The notes under the pieces are model-generated. The model had not been told where the DNA came from. It did not search any database and saw only the letters and a list, made by a program, of their open reading frames with translations. The position numbers and the translations under genes are program-made. From Aquimarina sp. BL5 (GTDB lineage: Bacteria; Bacteroidota; Bacteroidia; Flavobacteriales; Flavobacteriaceae): a DNA stretch of 64,000 nt. The DNA is taken from NCBI RefSeq assembly GCF_003443675.1, contig NZ_CP031963.1, positions 2,565,501-2,629,500 of the forward strand. Reading direction: 5' to 3'. Below are positions 44,110 through 53,742 of the stretch, piece by piece (within the stretch, counting starts at the first letter, position 1; every line of letters begins with the position of its first letter).

Positions 44110-45357
44110 TTATAATTTATAAGTTAAACCAAGTCCTGGCGCAAATGCGCTTGATTTATAAGTCCCTCCAAAAGGCACATCCTGTCCATTTTCCTGATAA
44201 GAATCATAGGATTCATTAATTTCTTCAAATCTCAAATAAAAGAATGAAGCATCAATTGCTAACTTAGGAGTGATTGCAAAGCTAAAACCACCTGAAAACC
44301 CATTAGAATCATTACGAGGTGTTTCTGGAGCAAAAAATCCTGATTGCACCGGAGATTCATCAAAATAGTATCCCGCTCTCAGAGAAATTTTGGAAGTAGC
44401 ATCATATTGTAATCCAAAACGATAAACCGAAGAATTTTTATAATTACGAGGGTTTAATGAAGTTGAACCATTTCCAAATTGAATATCTAAAGATTCGTAT
44501 ACATCCCAGAATTGTCTGTTATAATCAAAAGCAAACAACCATTTTTTGTGAAACTGATATGAAAGTCCAATCGTTAACTCAGCAGGTAATGGTAATTCTG
44601 CATCAAATGTTGTAGTTCCGTTGGCAGGTGTTGCCGGAGAATTCGGAAAATTACTAAAAGTAGCTTCACCACCTTCAGCTTCCAAAATAATTTCACTACG
44701 ATAACTAAACCCTAATCTAAAATTCTCAGTAGGATTAAACATAGCACTTACACTCCATCCCCAGTTACTAACTCCAGAATCATCAACAGTAATATTAGAG
44801 CGATTACCATCAATATCAGTTAATGTTCTATTAGCATTTCTATTAAAATTAACAGAACCAGTAACATAAATAGGACCACCACCTATACTAAACTGATCAG
44901 AAAGCTTTATAGAAACCACTGGCTGAATATAAATCGCAGCTAATTCAATATTATTAACTAGATGAGAACCTGCCCAGTCAGTTGGCCAAGTTACCTCACT
45001 ACCATAAGGAGTATATACTCCAAGACCTAAAGCTAACCAATCATTAACTTTATAAGATCCATATAAATTAAGTGGTGTACCAACAGAACTATCTGTCTCC
45101 GAAGAAGATCCAAAATCCGAGTTTTGATAAATCACATCTGTGAAAATACCACTGGCACCAGCACTGATGTTTAATTTGTTTTCTAAATACACAAGTCCCG
45201 CAGGATTGAAGAATACTAGTTCCGCACTATTCACCACAGCAACACCTGTATGCCCCATAGCCATAGCTCTCTGCCCTTGCACACTAACTCTATATCCACC
45301 AGCATAAGTGACCAAAGTCACGAAGGCGAATAGAACTAATAATAGTAGTTTTTTCAT
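44110..45357 (-). CDS. OmpP1/FadL-family outer-membrane transporter
   Basis: This 415-residue porin has a signal peptide (about 1-19) and the FadL N-terminal plug motif: GGYRVSVQGQRAMAMGHTG then LVFFNPAGLVYL (about 48-60, with the NPA hallmark). The rest alternates polar and aromatic residues as beta strands and ends in Leu after a Tyr/Lys pair (GLTYKL). FadL proteins move long-chain fatty acids or other hydrophobic molecules across the outer membrane. A complete promoter lies at 45409-45438 and a hydrolase lipoprotein gene is cotranscribed downstream. Confidence 0.9.
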   Translation of the reverse strand: MKKLLLLVLFAFVTLVTYAGGYRVSVQGQRAMAMGHTGVAVVNSAELVFFNPAGLVYLENKLNISAGASGIFTDVIYQNSDFGSSSETDSSVGTPLNLYGSYKVNDWLALGLGVYTPYGSEVTWPTDWAGSHLVNNIELAAIYIQPVVSIKLSDQFSIGGGPIYVTGSVNFNRNANRTLTDIDGNRSNITVDDSGVSNWGWSVSAMFNPTENFRLGFSYRSEIILEAEGGEATFSNFPNSPATPANGTTTFDAELPLPAELTIGLSYQFHKKWLFAFDYNRQFWDVYESLDIQFGNGSTSLNPRNYKNSSVYRFGLQYDATSKISLRAGYYFDESPVQSGFFAPETPRNDSNGFSGGFSFAITPKLAIDASFFYLRFEEINESYDSYQENGQDVPFGGTYKSSAFAPGLGLTYKL

Positions 45358-45408
45358 AATAAATTAGAATTGTTTTTGTTTTTTTAGAATATTGAAAAAA
45401 TAATGCAC

Positions 45409-45438
45409 CAAATTTAGCAGAAAATACCAATTATCCAA
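45409..45438 (-). promoter_or_regulatory. Promoter of the FadL-type gene
   Basis: Read on the - strand, TTG (45436-45438) is followed by a 19-base spacer and TAAATTTG (45409-45416), matching TTTG-N19-TAnnTTTG. It lies 52 bases before the ATG at 45357. Confidence 0.7.
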
Positions 45439-45478
45439 CTAAATCATTAAAATATTATGCATACATAGCATTTTTTGT

Positions 45479-46246
45479 TTAATTTTTGATAAATTCTAAC
45501 ACCGATCCTAAAAATTCGGCGGGATTTTCCGCATGCAGCCAATGCCCTGCATTAGAAATTTCATTGATTCGTGCTCGAGGAAACTGCCCTATAATTCGAC
45601 CCTCATCTTCATTCAGAATATAATTAGACTTCGCTCCTTTAAGAAAAAGTGTTTCTCCTTTATACATAGTGTCTACCGGAAGTTCGACTCCAATTTCTGA
45701 AGAATTTTGTATTAAACTATCCAAATTCATTCGCAATCCAAGCTCGTTCTTATCCTTCCAATATAGATTTTTCATCAAAAACATTCTCACACCTATATCC
45801 CGGACATATGCACTTAAAGCTTTATCAACTTCTCCTCTACTTTTTAATACATCAAAGTCTAAAGAACTAAGTCCATCGAGAATATCTTGATGATGTAATG
45901 GATAGTATTTTGGTCCGATATCAGCGATGATCAATTTTTTAAGCAATTCAGGATAATTCACAGAAAAGAACATAGCCGTCTTACCTCCCATAGAATGACC
46001 TAATAGTATTACATCTTTCAGATTATTACTATCACAATACTCTAACAAATCAGAAGCTAAAAGTTGATAGTTAAATGCATCACTATGCTGACTGCGACCA
46101 TGATTTCTTTGATCAATCAAGTGCATTTGATATCCGGATTCCGATATCTTTTTAGCAAGGGTTTTCCAATTATCGCCCATACCAAGAAAACCATGTAAAA
46201 TCAAAAATGGCATTCCTTCTCCAAAAACGTTAGCGTGTAACCTCAT
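45479..46246 (-). CDS. Alpha/beta hydrolase
   Basis: This 255-residue alpha/beta hydrolase has LHGFLGMGDNW (oxyanion strand, about 18-28), the nucleophile elbow LGHSMGGKTA (about 82-91, Ser in GHSMGG), an acid in the LFLKGAKSNYI segment and the catalytic His in AGHWLHAENP near the C-terminus. It resembles YbfF/esterase-type proteins and is soluble. It follows pdxJ on the same strand by 9 bases, so the two are cotranscribed. The natural substrate is unknown. Confidence 0.9.
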   Translation of the reverse strand: MRLHANVFGEGMPFLILHGFLGMGDNWKTLAKKISESGYQMHLIDQRNHGRSQHSDAFNYQLLASDLLEYCDSNNLKDVILLGHSMGGKTAMFFSVNYPELLKKLIIADIGPKYYPLHHQDILDGLSSLDFDVLKSRGEVDKALSAYVRDIGVRMFLMKNLYWKDKNELGLRMNLDSLIQNSSEIGVELPVDTMYKGETLFLKGAKSNYILNEDEGRIIGQFPRARINEISNAGHWLHAENPAEFLGSVLEFIKN

Positions 46247-46255
46247 ATGCTTTCA

Positions 46256-46969
46256 TTATTTAAGTCTATATAAATACATATTGACAACGTTCTCTAATCC
46301 AAGATACAGGGATTCACTTATCAATGCATGTCCAATAGAAACTTCTAACAATCCAGGAATATTTTCTTTAAAAAACTTAATATTATCAAGCGAAAGATCG
46401 TGACCCGCGTTTATACCTATCCCTAAATCCAAAGCCAATTTAGCACATTCTGCATACGGTTGGACCGAATCTAAATTCCCTTTAGCATATTCTGATGCAA
46501 AAGATTCTGTATACAATTCTATTCGATCAGCGCCAGTTTCTTTAGCTCCTTCAACCATCTTTTTCACGGGATCCACAAAAATTGAAGTTCTTATACCGTT
46601 TTTCTTAAACTCCGAAATCACTTCACTTAAAAAATTTTTATGTTTCACAGTATCCCAACCTGAGTTACTAGTAATAGCATCAACCGCATCGGGAACTAAC
46701 GTTACCTGAGTTGGCTTAACCTCATTCACAAGATTAATAAATTTTGGTATTGGATTTCCTTCTATATTATATTCCGTATGAACTACTGGCTTTAAATCAT
46801 AAGTATCCTGATACCTAATATGTCTTTCATCAGGCCGAGGATGGATCGTAATTCCTTCTCCCCCAAAATCCTGAATATCAGCAGCTACCTTAAGCAAATT
46901 CGGTGTATCACCTCCTCTTGAATTACGTAGCGTTGCTATTTTATTGACATTAACACTTAATTTTGTCAT
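46256..46969 (-). CDS. pdxJ: Pyridoxine 5'-phosphate synthase
   Basis: A longer frame reaches 47158, but that would overlap the divergent CBS gene, and its first 63 residues do not fit. The ATG at 46969 gives MTKLSVNVNKIATLRNSRGG, the normal PdxJ start, and 237 residues. Further family marks are TIHPRPDERHI, the strand TSIFVDPV, TGADRIELYTESFA and the phosphate-binding VSIGHALI. PdxJ condenses aminoacetone phosphate with deoxyxylulose phosphate to make pyridoxine phosphate in vitamin B6 synthesis. It shares a divergent promoter region with the CBS gene. Confidence 0.95.
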   Translation of the reverse strand: MTKLSVNVNKIATLRNSRGGDTPNLLKVAADIQDFGGEGITIHPRPDERHIRYQDTYDLKPVVHTEYNIEGNPIPKFINLVNEVKPTQVTLVPDAVDAITSNSGWDTVKHKNFLSEVISEFKKNGIRTSIFVDPVKKMVEGAKETGADRIELYTESFASEYAKGNLDSVQPYAECAKLALDLGIGINAGHDLSLDNIKFFKENIPGLLEVSIGHALISESLYLGLENVVNMYLYRLK

Positions 46970-46997
46970 AGTTTTTGATATAACCTTTAATAAAAAG

Positions 46998-47038
46998 CAA
47001 AAATACGAACTTGATAGTGCCTCGGTTACATATTTTTG
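46998..47038. promoter_or_regulatory. Divergent promoters of pdxJ and the CBS gene
   Basis: On the + strand TTG (47011-47013), a 17-base spacer and TATTTTTG (47031-47038) precede the ATG at 47067. On the - strand TATTTTTG (46998-47005) precedes the pdxJ ATG by 28 bases, with no clear -33 partner. Confidence 0.6.
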
Positions 47039-47066
47039 ATTAATTTGCATAAAAAGCCCCGGGAAT

Positions 47067-47723
47067 ATGAAGACAAGCTTATATATAATAAACGAAATAG
47101 ATCCACTGTCCACAACTGCTAAGGTTGCGGACGCACAATTGTTATTTAACGAACTCACCTATACTCATTTCCCTGTCTTAAAAGACGGTATTTATGTAGG
47201 ATGTATATCAGAGGCAGACGTTAGATGTTTTGAAACTGAAAAAATATTAGAATCCTATCTTTATGCTTTAGAAGGTTTTTTTGTTAGAACTAATGCTAAC
47301 TGGCTAGATATTTTAGAATCTTTTGCTCAAAATCATTCTAATATATTACCAGTTCTTGATGATGACAACAACTACCAAGGATATTTTGAATTAAGAGATA
47401 TTATGAATCTTTTTAACGAAACTCCTTTTTTAAGCGAACCGGGTAATATTTTAATTGTAGAAAAAGGTGTCTTAGATTATTCTTTTAGTGAAGTTTCACA
47501 AATTGTAGAATCAAATAACGCTAAACTTCTTGGTCTTTTCATCTCTAATATGGAAAATGATGTAATTCAAATAACATTAAAAATAAATGATAGCGATATA
47601 AACAATATTGTTCAAACATTTAGAAGATATAGTTACAATATTGTCTCTAAGCACCATGAAGATTCATTTTTAAACAATCTTAAAGAAAGGTCTCAGTATT
47701 TAGAAAAATACCTTAATATTTAG
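47067..47723 (+). CDS. CBS-domain protein
   Basis: This 218-residue protein has two CBS modules in the N-terminal 130 residues (the FPVLKDGIYVGCISEADVRC strand-helix and the ILPVLDDDNNYQGYFELRDI counterpart) and a C-terminal part that looks like an ACT-type regulatory fold. CBS pairs bind adenosine nucleotides, so it may sense AMP or ATP. It is first in the CBS-nadK-porG-uppS-bamA-ompH-ompH run and lies 39 bases before nadK, a typical flavobacterial neighbour. Its role in this set is not established. Confidence 0.8.
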   Translation: MKTSLYIINEIDPLSTTAKVADAQLLFNELTYTHFPVLKDGIYVGCISEADVRCFETEKILESYLYALEGFFVRTNANWLDILESFAQNHSNILPVLDDDNNYQGYFELRDIMNLFNETPFLSEPGNILIVEKGVLDYSFSEVSQIVESNNAKLLGLFISNMENDVIQITLKINDSDINNIVQTFRRYSYNIVSKHHEDSFLNNLKERSQYLEKYLNI

Positions 47724-47762
47724 GAAATAATATTAACCAACACCTAAACAAATTAAATCATA

Positions 47763-48647
47763 ATGAAGATAGGTATTTACGGCCAGTTCTATCACGAAAA
47801 ATCTGGAATATATATCCAACAATTATTAGAAGCGCTGGACAAAAATAACATTGAGGTAGTAATCGAGAAAAACTTTCTCGAGCTTATTAATCTTCATGAT
47901 GATATTGACAAAAGCTACTCTCATTTTAGCACTTTTGAGGAGTTAGATGATTCCTATGACCTTTTTTTTAGTATTGGAGGAGATGGAACTATCCTAAAAA
48001 CGATCACCTATGTTAGAGACTTAGGTATTCCAATTGCCGGAATCAATACTGGGAGACTAGGTTTTTTAGCAACTATACAAAAAGAAGAAATAAAAGATAC
48101 AATCAACCTTATACTGGATAAAAAATTTCATATTTCTCCAAGAACCATTGTAACTATAGATACGGTTCCACCAACAGAAGAGTTTGGAGTTCTAAATTTT
48201 GCAATGAATGAAATCGCTGTCAGCAGAAGAAATACTACTTCTATGATAACAGTACATACCAGTCTTAATGATGAATTTCTGACTTCTTATTGGGCAGATG
48301 GACTCATTGTTTCTTCTCCAACCGGCTCTACAGGGTATTCCTTAAGTTGCGGCGGCCCTGTTATGATGCCTGATGCAGAAAGCATGGTACTAACACCTAT
48401 TGCGCCTCATAACCTTAATGCAAGACCACTAGTTATTCCTGATGATAAAGAAATCAAGTTACAAGTTTCTGGAAGAGAAGACACCTATTTAGTTTCTTTG
48501 GATTCAAGAATACACACTTTACCAAATGAAGCAACAGTTGTTATTAAAAAAGCTCCTTTTAAAATAAATATGGTTGTTTTAGAAGGCGATAGTTTCTTAA
48601 AAACATTGCGAAAAAAAATGCTTTGGGGTGAAGATAAACGTAATTAG
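47763..48647 (+). CDS. nadK: NAD kinase
   Basis: This 294-residue enzyme phosphorylates NAD to NADP. It shows the GGDGT motif (FSIGGDGTILKT, about 70-81), INTGRLGFLA, the NE motif in FAMNEIAV, and the glycine-rich SPTGSTGYSLSCGGP loop. The 90-residue N-terminal region is typical of the family. It follows the CBS gene, and a promoter at 48702-48730 starts the next unit with porG. Confidence 0.96.
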   Translation: MKIGIYGQFYHEKSGIYIQQLLEALDKNNIEVVIEKNFLELINLHDDIDKSYSHFSTFEELDDSYDLFFSIGGDGTILKTITYVRDLGIPIAGINTGRLGFLATIQKEEIKDTINLILDKKFHISPRTIVTIDTVPPTEEFGVLNFAMNEIAVSRRNTTSMITVHTSLNDEFLTSYWADGLIVSSPTGSTGYSLSCGGPVMMPDAESMVLTPIAPHNLNARPLVIPDDKEIKLQVSGREDTYLVSLDSRIHTLPNEATVVIKKAPFKINMVVLEGDSFLKTLRKKMLWGEDKRN

Positions 48648-48701
48648 ACAATAAAATCTACTAAAAAGTGTTTTTTAATTCATACTATTTTACTCAAATT
48701 C

Positions 48702-48730
48702 TTGTGTACTAAAGTTAATTGTTATATTTG
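48702..48730 (+). promoter_or_regulatory. Promoter of porG-uppS-bamA
   Basis: TTG (48702-48704), an 18-base spacer and TATATTTG (48723-48730) precede the ATG at 48748 by 17 bases. The site matches the TTTG/TAnnTTTG consensus. Confidence 0.7.
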
Positions 48731-48747
48731 CAAACTTTTGAAAATCT

Positions 48748-49431
48748 ATGAGATACTTAGCATCCTTTGTATTAATTTTGTTTTTTGGGCAATCTATCAC
48801 CTCACAAACTTACGAGGTCGGACTGATGGCTGGTGGTTCTAATTATATTGGAGATGTAGGTTCTACATACTATATTTCACCTAATTCCTTTGCTATTGGA
48901 GCAATCGGAAAGTGGAATCGTAGTAAAAGACATGCGTTTAGAGCATCTTTTTTATACGCCAACCTTAAATCAAATGATTCTAGAGGAGATGACAGAAGAG
49001 TTCAAAGAGGTTTTAGCTTCAATAATTCGGTAAAAGAGTTATCTGCTGGATTAGAATTTAATTTCTGGGAATGGTATTTATATGATGGTGAACCACAATT
49101 TACTCCATATTTATACACTGGCTTGACTGGTTTTAACTATAGCGCCAAAGCGGTTGACCCTAATAATGGCAATCAAATTAGCTCTTATAGTGAGAAATGG
49201 ACTGCCGCTATCCCAATAGTAGTCGGTGTAAAGAAAACTATTGGACGTCATTGGGTATTAGGAGCGGAGATTGGTGCGAGATATACATTCACCGATAATT
49301 TAGATGGAAGTGATCCAGACAGTGCGTTTGGAACAGGATTTGGTAATTTGGATAATAATGATTGGTATGTATTTACCGGTATAACATTATCCTATACGTG
49401 GGGTAGAATCCCATGTTATTGTGCATTCTAA
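48748..49431 (+). CDS. porG: Type IX secretion outer-membrane protein PorG-like (DUF6089)
   Basis: This 227-residue protein has a signal peptide (about 1-19, ending TSQT) and a small beta-barrel: YEVGLMAGGSNYIGDVG at the mature start, alternating aromatic strands, and a final strand ending RIPCYCAF. This is the DUF6089/PorG type, which anchors the PorK/N ring of the type IX secretion system. The position before uppS-bamA-ompH matches the gene order I recall for porG in other Bacteroidota. Two Cys near the C-terminus could form a disulphide. It starts its own promoter and lies 3 bases before uppS. Confidence 0.82.
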   Translation: MRYLASFVLILFFGQSITSQTYEVGLMAGGSNYIGDVGSTYYISPNSFAIGAIGKWNRSKRHAFRASFLYANLKSNDSRGDDRRVQRGFSFNNSVKELSAGLEFNFWEWYLYDGEPQFTPYLYTGLTGFNYSAKAVDPNNGNQISSYSEKWTAAIPIVVGVKKTIGRHWVLGAEIGARYTFTDNLDGSDPDSAFGTGFGNLDNNDWYVFTGITLSYTWGRIPCYCAF

Positions 49432-49434
49432 AAA

Positions 49435-50172
49435 ATGATTAATAAAGAACAACTCAATTCTAACATTCCGGAACATATAGCCATCATTATGGATGGTAAC
49501 GGCAGATGGGCAAAAAAGAAAGGATTCTTTAGAGCTGTTGGCCACGAAAATGGAACAAAAGCCGTTAGAGAAGTTGTAGAAGGAGCAGCAGAAATAGGAA
49601 TAAAGTATCTTACATTGTATGCGTTTTCTACAGAAAACTGGAACAGACCTAAGTTAGAAGTAGAAACTTTAATGAGACTTTTGGTAAGTTCATTAAAAAA
49701 AGAAATAAAAACACTACAAAAAAATAATATCCGTCTAAACGCCATCGGAAACCTACAGGCACTACCCGAAAAGGCAAGAAAGGAATTACTGGAAGTTATA
49801 GAAAAGACTAAGGATAACAAGCATATGACGCTTTCCCTAGCTCTTAGTTATGGCAGCAGAGAAGAGCTAATAAAAACTATTCAAGAAATAAGCAATAAAG
49901 TTAAAAATAATGTACTTTCGCCACATCTTATAAATGAAGCAGTCATTAATGAGCATTTGTATACCAAAACGCTACCAGATGTAGATTTATTAATACGTAC
50001 CAGTGGAGAACAACGTATTAGTAATTTCTTATTATGGCAGATTGCGTATGCAGAATTATATTTTACTGAAATATTATGGCCTGATTTTAAAAGAACAGAT
50101 TTATTTGAAGCCATTTTAAATTATCAACAAAGAGAAAGAAGATTTGGAAAAACTAGTGAGCAGCTTAGTTAA
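49435..50172 (+). CDS. uppS: Isoprenyl transferase (undecaprenyl diphosphate synthase)
   Basis: This 245-residue cis-prenyltransferase has HIAIIMDGNGRWAKKKG (about 14-30, with the catalytic Asp), GHENGTKAVREVV, the TLYAFSTENW motif, and the C-terminal LLIRTSGEQRISNFLLWQ and AELYFTEILWPDF motifs. It makes the C55 lipid carrier for cell-wall synthesis. It lies 3 bases after porG and 4 bases before bamA, so this is a coupled envelope operon. Confidence 0.96.
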   Translation: MINKEQLNSNIPEHIAIIMDGNGRWAKKKGFFRAVGHENGTKAVREVVEGAAEIGIKYLTLYAFSTENWNRPKLEVETLMRLLVSSLKKEIKTLQKNNIRLNAIGNLQALPEKARKELLEVIEKTKDNKHMTLSLALSYGSREELIKTIQEISNKVKNNVLSPHLINEAVINEHLYTKTLPDVDLLIRTSGEQRISNFLLWQIAYAELYFTEILWPDFKRTDLFEAILNYQQRERRFGKTSEQLS

Positions 50173-50176
50173 AAAG

Positions 50177-52804
50177 ATGACAAAAAAATTACCTATTACG
50201 TATTTTGCATTTATTGCATTTTTATTAAATACAGTATTACTTTCGGCACAAAACTTACCAGGTACTAGCGGAAAAGAGTATATTATTGGAGATATTGAGG
50301 TAACAGGAATATCTACATACAGTAAAAATACTATTATCACCTTTACAGGTCTTAAGAATGGTCAACGAATTTCATTACCAGGCGATCGCATCAGCCAGGT
50401 TATAAAGAAACTTTGGGATCTTGAATTATTTAGCGATATAAATTTTTATATCACCAAAGTTGAAGGTGATACCGCCTATCTTGAGATTAACATCCAAGAG
50501 GTTCCTGAATTAAACCAAGCCCGGATAGAAGGTGTTAGAAAACGTAAAGCAGAGGATTTGATTAAAGATAATAGTCTTACCCCTGGAGCAAAGGTTACAG
50601 AAAATCTAATTACTACTACACGTAACTTTATCACCAATAAATATCGTAAAGATGGTTTTCTTAATACCAAAGTTATTATTAACACCACTCCTGTTAAGGA
50701 CACTGTTCCTACCAACAAGGTTAATATGCTAGTTCGTATTGACAAAGGTGATCGTGTAAAAGTTGATAAGATTAACATTAACGGAAACGAACAATTTTCT
50801 GACGGCAAGGTGAGGTCAGCAATGAAAAATACCAAACAGAAAAAGTTCTGGAGATTCTGGAAACGTTCTAAATATATAAAGAATGATTATCAGGAAGACA
50901 AAGAAAATATTATTAGCAAATACAAAGAAAAAGGATATCGAGATGCTCGAATAACTACTGATTCTTTAATTGTAGAAGATGACAATAGCGTATCTTTAAA
51001 TCTTGCGATAGAAGAAGGTAATAAGTACTATTTTGGAGATATTAATTTTTTAGGAAACAGTGTTTATACGGATAATCAATTAGCCAGACAGCTAGTTATC
51101 AAGAAAGGAGATGTATACAATGGTGTCCTTCTTGAGAAACAGATTGCTGACAACACTAAGCCTGATGCAAATGACCTTACCAATCTTTATCAAAATAATG
51201 GATACTTATTTTCTAACATTGATGCGGTAGAGACAAATGTAAAGAATGACACAATTGATTTTGAAATACGAATCCGAGAAGGAAAACTAGTTCATTTTGA
51301 TCATATTACAATTACTGGTAATGATAAAACAAATGATCATGTTGTTTATCGAATACTAAGAACTAAACCGGGTCAAGTATATAGTAAAGATTTAGTTGTA
51401 AGAACGGTTAGAGAAATAGGTCAATTAGGTTTCTTTGATCCAGAACAATTAGAACCTCAGTTTAAAAATGCTGATCCACAAGCTGGAACTATAGACATCA
51501 ATTATCCTGTTGTAGAAAAGGGAGCTAGTCAGATTGAGCTTCAAGGTGGTTTTGGTGGTGGAGGTTTTGTTGGAACCTTAGGTTTAGCCTTCAGTAACTT
51601 TTCGATCAGAAACATTTTCAATAAAGAAGCATATAGTCCTTTACCAATGGGAGATGGTCAGACGCTTCGTGTAAGAGCTCAAGCTAGTCAATTTTTCCAA
51701 ACGTATAGCTTATCATTTATTGAACCTTGGCTTGGTGGAAAAAGACCATTCCAACTTTCTACATCTTTTTCTCATACGATTCAGTTCTTATTCAATAACA
51801 GAACTAGAGATGTAGATAGAGACAGTAAGTTTTTGATTACCGGTGGATCTATTGGTATTGCGAAAAGGTTAAACTGGCCTGATAACTACTTTACCCTATC
51901 TCAGGCAATAAGTATTCAGCACTACAACCTTAAAAACTATAATACCAGATTATTTACCTTTGGTAATGGTTCTTCTAATAACCTTGCATACACCATAGGA
52001 ATTAACAGGAATAATACAGCCATAAATCCAATTTTCCCAACTTCTGGATCAGAGTTTAATCTTATCGCTAAACTTTCTCTTCCATATTCATTATGGGACG
52101 GTACGAACTACAGCGAATTAGCAGAAAGAAGATCTGATATCGAAGGACAATTAGAGGATCCAAACTCGGGATTAAGTGCCGATGAACTTCAGGCTCTATC
52201 AACTGAAAGAGGTGAGATTGATCAAGAACGATTTGACTGGTTAGAATATTACAAAATTAAATTTGATGCTACTTGGTATACTACCTTAGCTAAAATAGGC
52301 AAACAACCGCTAGTGTTGAGAACCAGAGCAGAGTATGGTTTTCTTGGAGCCTACAACAATGATAGAGGAAATATTCCTTTTGAAAGATTTTTCCTAGGAG
52401 GAGATGGATTAGGAGCAACAGCCTTGGACGGAAGGGAAGTTGTAGCCCTTAGAGGGTATCCAAACCAATCACTAATTCCATTAAGTAGAGCAAATGACCC
52501 AGATTTTGTAGAAGATGGGGCAACAATTTATAATAAATATTCGTTAGAGCTTCGTTATCCTATTACTCTAAAACCATCAGCCTCTATTTATATGCTGACA
52601 TTTTTAGAAGGTGGAGCATCTTATGATAGCTTTAGAGGATTCAATCCGTTTCAATTAAATCGTTCTGCTGGAGCAGGTTTACGTATCTTTATGCCAGCCT
52701 TTGGATTGCTGGGTATTGATTTTGGGTATGGTTTTGACCCAATTCCAGGTACGACAGGAAATAATGGATGGGAGACTCACTTTATCATTGGACAACAATT
52801 TTAA
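50177..52804 (+). CDS. bamA: Outer-membrane protein assembly factor BamA
   Basis: A TTG start at 50144 is possible but overlaps uppS. The ATG at 50177 sits 4 bases after the uppS stop and gives a signal peptide (KKLPITYFAFIAFLLNTVLLSAQ) and 875 residues. Periplasmic POTRA repeats fill about residues 25-420 (IGDIEVTGISTYSKNTII at the first). The Omp85 barrel follows, with the VRGYP-type motif as ALRGYPNQSL and the terminal strand HFIIGQQF ending in Phe. It folds and inserts outer-membrane proteins. The following OmpH-like genes encode periplasmic chaperones that serve the same process. Confidence 0.95.
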   Translation: MTKKLPITYFAFIAFLLNTVLLSAQNLPGTSGKEYIIGDIEVTGISTYSKNTIITFTGLKNGQRISLPGDRISQVIKKLWDLELFSDINFYITKVEGDTAYLEINIQEVPELNQARIEGVRKRKAEDLIKDNSLTPGAKVTENLITTTRNFITNKYRKDGFLNTKVIINTTPVKDTVPTNKVNMLVRIDKGDRVKVDKININGNEQFSDGKVRSAMKNTKQKKFWRFWKRSKYIKNDYQEDKENIISKYKEKGYRDARITTDSLIVEDDNSVSLNLAIEEGNKYYFGDINFLGNSVYTDNQLARQLVIKKGDVYNGVLLEKQIADNTKPDANDLTNLYQNNGYLFSNIDAVETNVKNDTIDFEIRIREGKLVHFDHITITGNDKTNDHVVYRILRTKPGQVYSKDLVVRTVREIGQLGFFDPEQLEPQFKNADPQAGTIDINYPVVEKGASQIELQGGFGGGGFVGTLGLAFSNFSIRNIFNKEAYSPLPMGDGQTLRVRAQASQFFQTYSLSFIEPWLGGKRPFQLSTSFSHTIQFLFNNRTRDVDRDSKFLITGGSIGIAKRLNWPDNYFTLSQAISIQHYNLKNYNTRLFTFGNGSSNNLAYTIGINRNNTAINPIFPTSGSEFNLIAKLSLPYSLWDGTNYSELAERRSDIEGQLEDPNSGLSADELQALSTERGEIDQERFDWLEYYKIKFDATWYTTLAKIGKQPLVLRTRAEYGFLGAYNNDRGNIPFERFFLGGDGLGATALDGREVVALRGYPNQSLIPLSRANDPDFVEDGATIYNKYSLELRYPITLKPSASIYMLTFLEGGASYDSFRGFNPFQLNRSAGAGLRIFMPAFGLLGIDFGYGFDPIPGTTGNNGWETHFIIGQQF

Positions 52805-52840
52805 TTTTGGCACGATTATTTCTATAAACAAAACAGGATC

Positions 52841-53698
52841 ATGAAAACAAAAGTTCTTTTAGTATTAGCAGCTATCCTTTGGTTATCTTTCTCCAACACA
52901 GCAGAAGCTCAAAAAGGTATAAGAGTCGGTTATATAGATATGGATTATATCTTAGAAAATGTACCTGAATATAATGAAGCTTCGGCTGACCTGGAAACCA
53001 AAGTACAAAAGTGGAAAGTAGAAATTGAAGCTGAATTAAAGGAAGTCGAACAAATGAGGAAAGACCTCAACAATGAACGTGTTCTGCTGACTAAAGAGCT
53101 TATTGAAGAAAGAGAAGAAGATATTTTCTTTAAGGAAAAAGAAATTCTTGAATATCAACAAAAGAGATTTGGACCTAATGGTGACTTATTTCTTCAAAAA
53201 AAGAGATTAGTACAACCTGTACAGGATCAAGTTTTTGTTGCAGTACAAGAAGTAGCAAAAAATAAAAAATATGATTTTATATTTGATAAATCTGCAGACC
53301 TAGTAATGCTATATTCTGCTGATAGATACGATATAAGTGATCAAATATTATTAAGAATTAATAGAGCTTCCAAAAGAAAGCAAGTTAATAGTAAGAAAGA
53401 GAAAAAAGCATTAGAGCGTGCTGAAAAAAGAAATGTTGAACAGGAAAAAGAAGTAACGGATAGAGAAAAAGCATCATCCCGTAAACAATCTGAAAGAGAA
53501 CAATTACTTGCAGAAAGAAAAGCTGCAAGAGATTCGATCAGAGCTGCTAAGAAAAAAGAATTTGAAGAAAGAAGAGCTAAATTAATAGAAGCTCAAAAAA
53601 GAAAGAAAGATTCAATAAAAGCTTTAAAAGAGCAATTGAAAGACGATACACCTTCTAATAATGATGATGGTGAGACGAAGGAAAATGATGATAATTAG
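52841..53698 (+). CDS. OmpH/Skp-family protein with long C-terminal coiled coil
   Basis: This 285-residue protein has a signal peptide (about 1-23, ending AEAQ), the Skp-like core KGIRVGYIDMDYILENVPEYNEA and hairpin helices up to about 165, and then an extra charged segment of about 110 residues, rich in Lys/Glu/Arg (ERAEKRNVEQEKEVTDREK, then KKKEFEERR) and ending in an acidic tail. Normal Skp stops after the first part. It is one of two tandem OmpH genes and lies 36 bases after bamA, so it probably shuttles unfolded outer-membrane proteins. The extra tail is unexplained. Confidence 0.88.
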   Translation: MKTKVLLVLAAILWLSFSNTAEAQKGIRVGYIDMDYILENVPEYNEASADLETKVQKWKVEIEAELKEVEQMRKDLNNERVLLTKELIEEREEDIFFKEKEILEYQQKRFGPNGDLFLQKKRLVQPVQDQVFVAVQEVAKNKKYDFIFDKSADLVMLYSADRYDISDQILLRINRASKRKQVNSKKEKKALERAEKRNVEQEKEVTDREKASSRKQSEREQLLAERKAARDSIRAAKKKEFEERRAKLIEAQKRKKDSIKALKEQLKDDTPSNNDDGETKENDDN

Positions 53699-53742
53699 AG
53701 AAATTAATTTTTAAATTTATAACACACTTAATATTACTTGAA

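Noticed and set aside
46970..47158. N-terminal extension of pdxJ
   Set aside because: It overlaps the CBS gene and its promoter, and does not match PdxJ.
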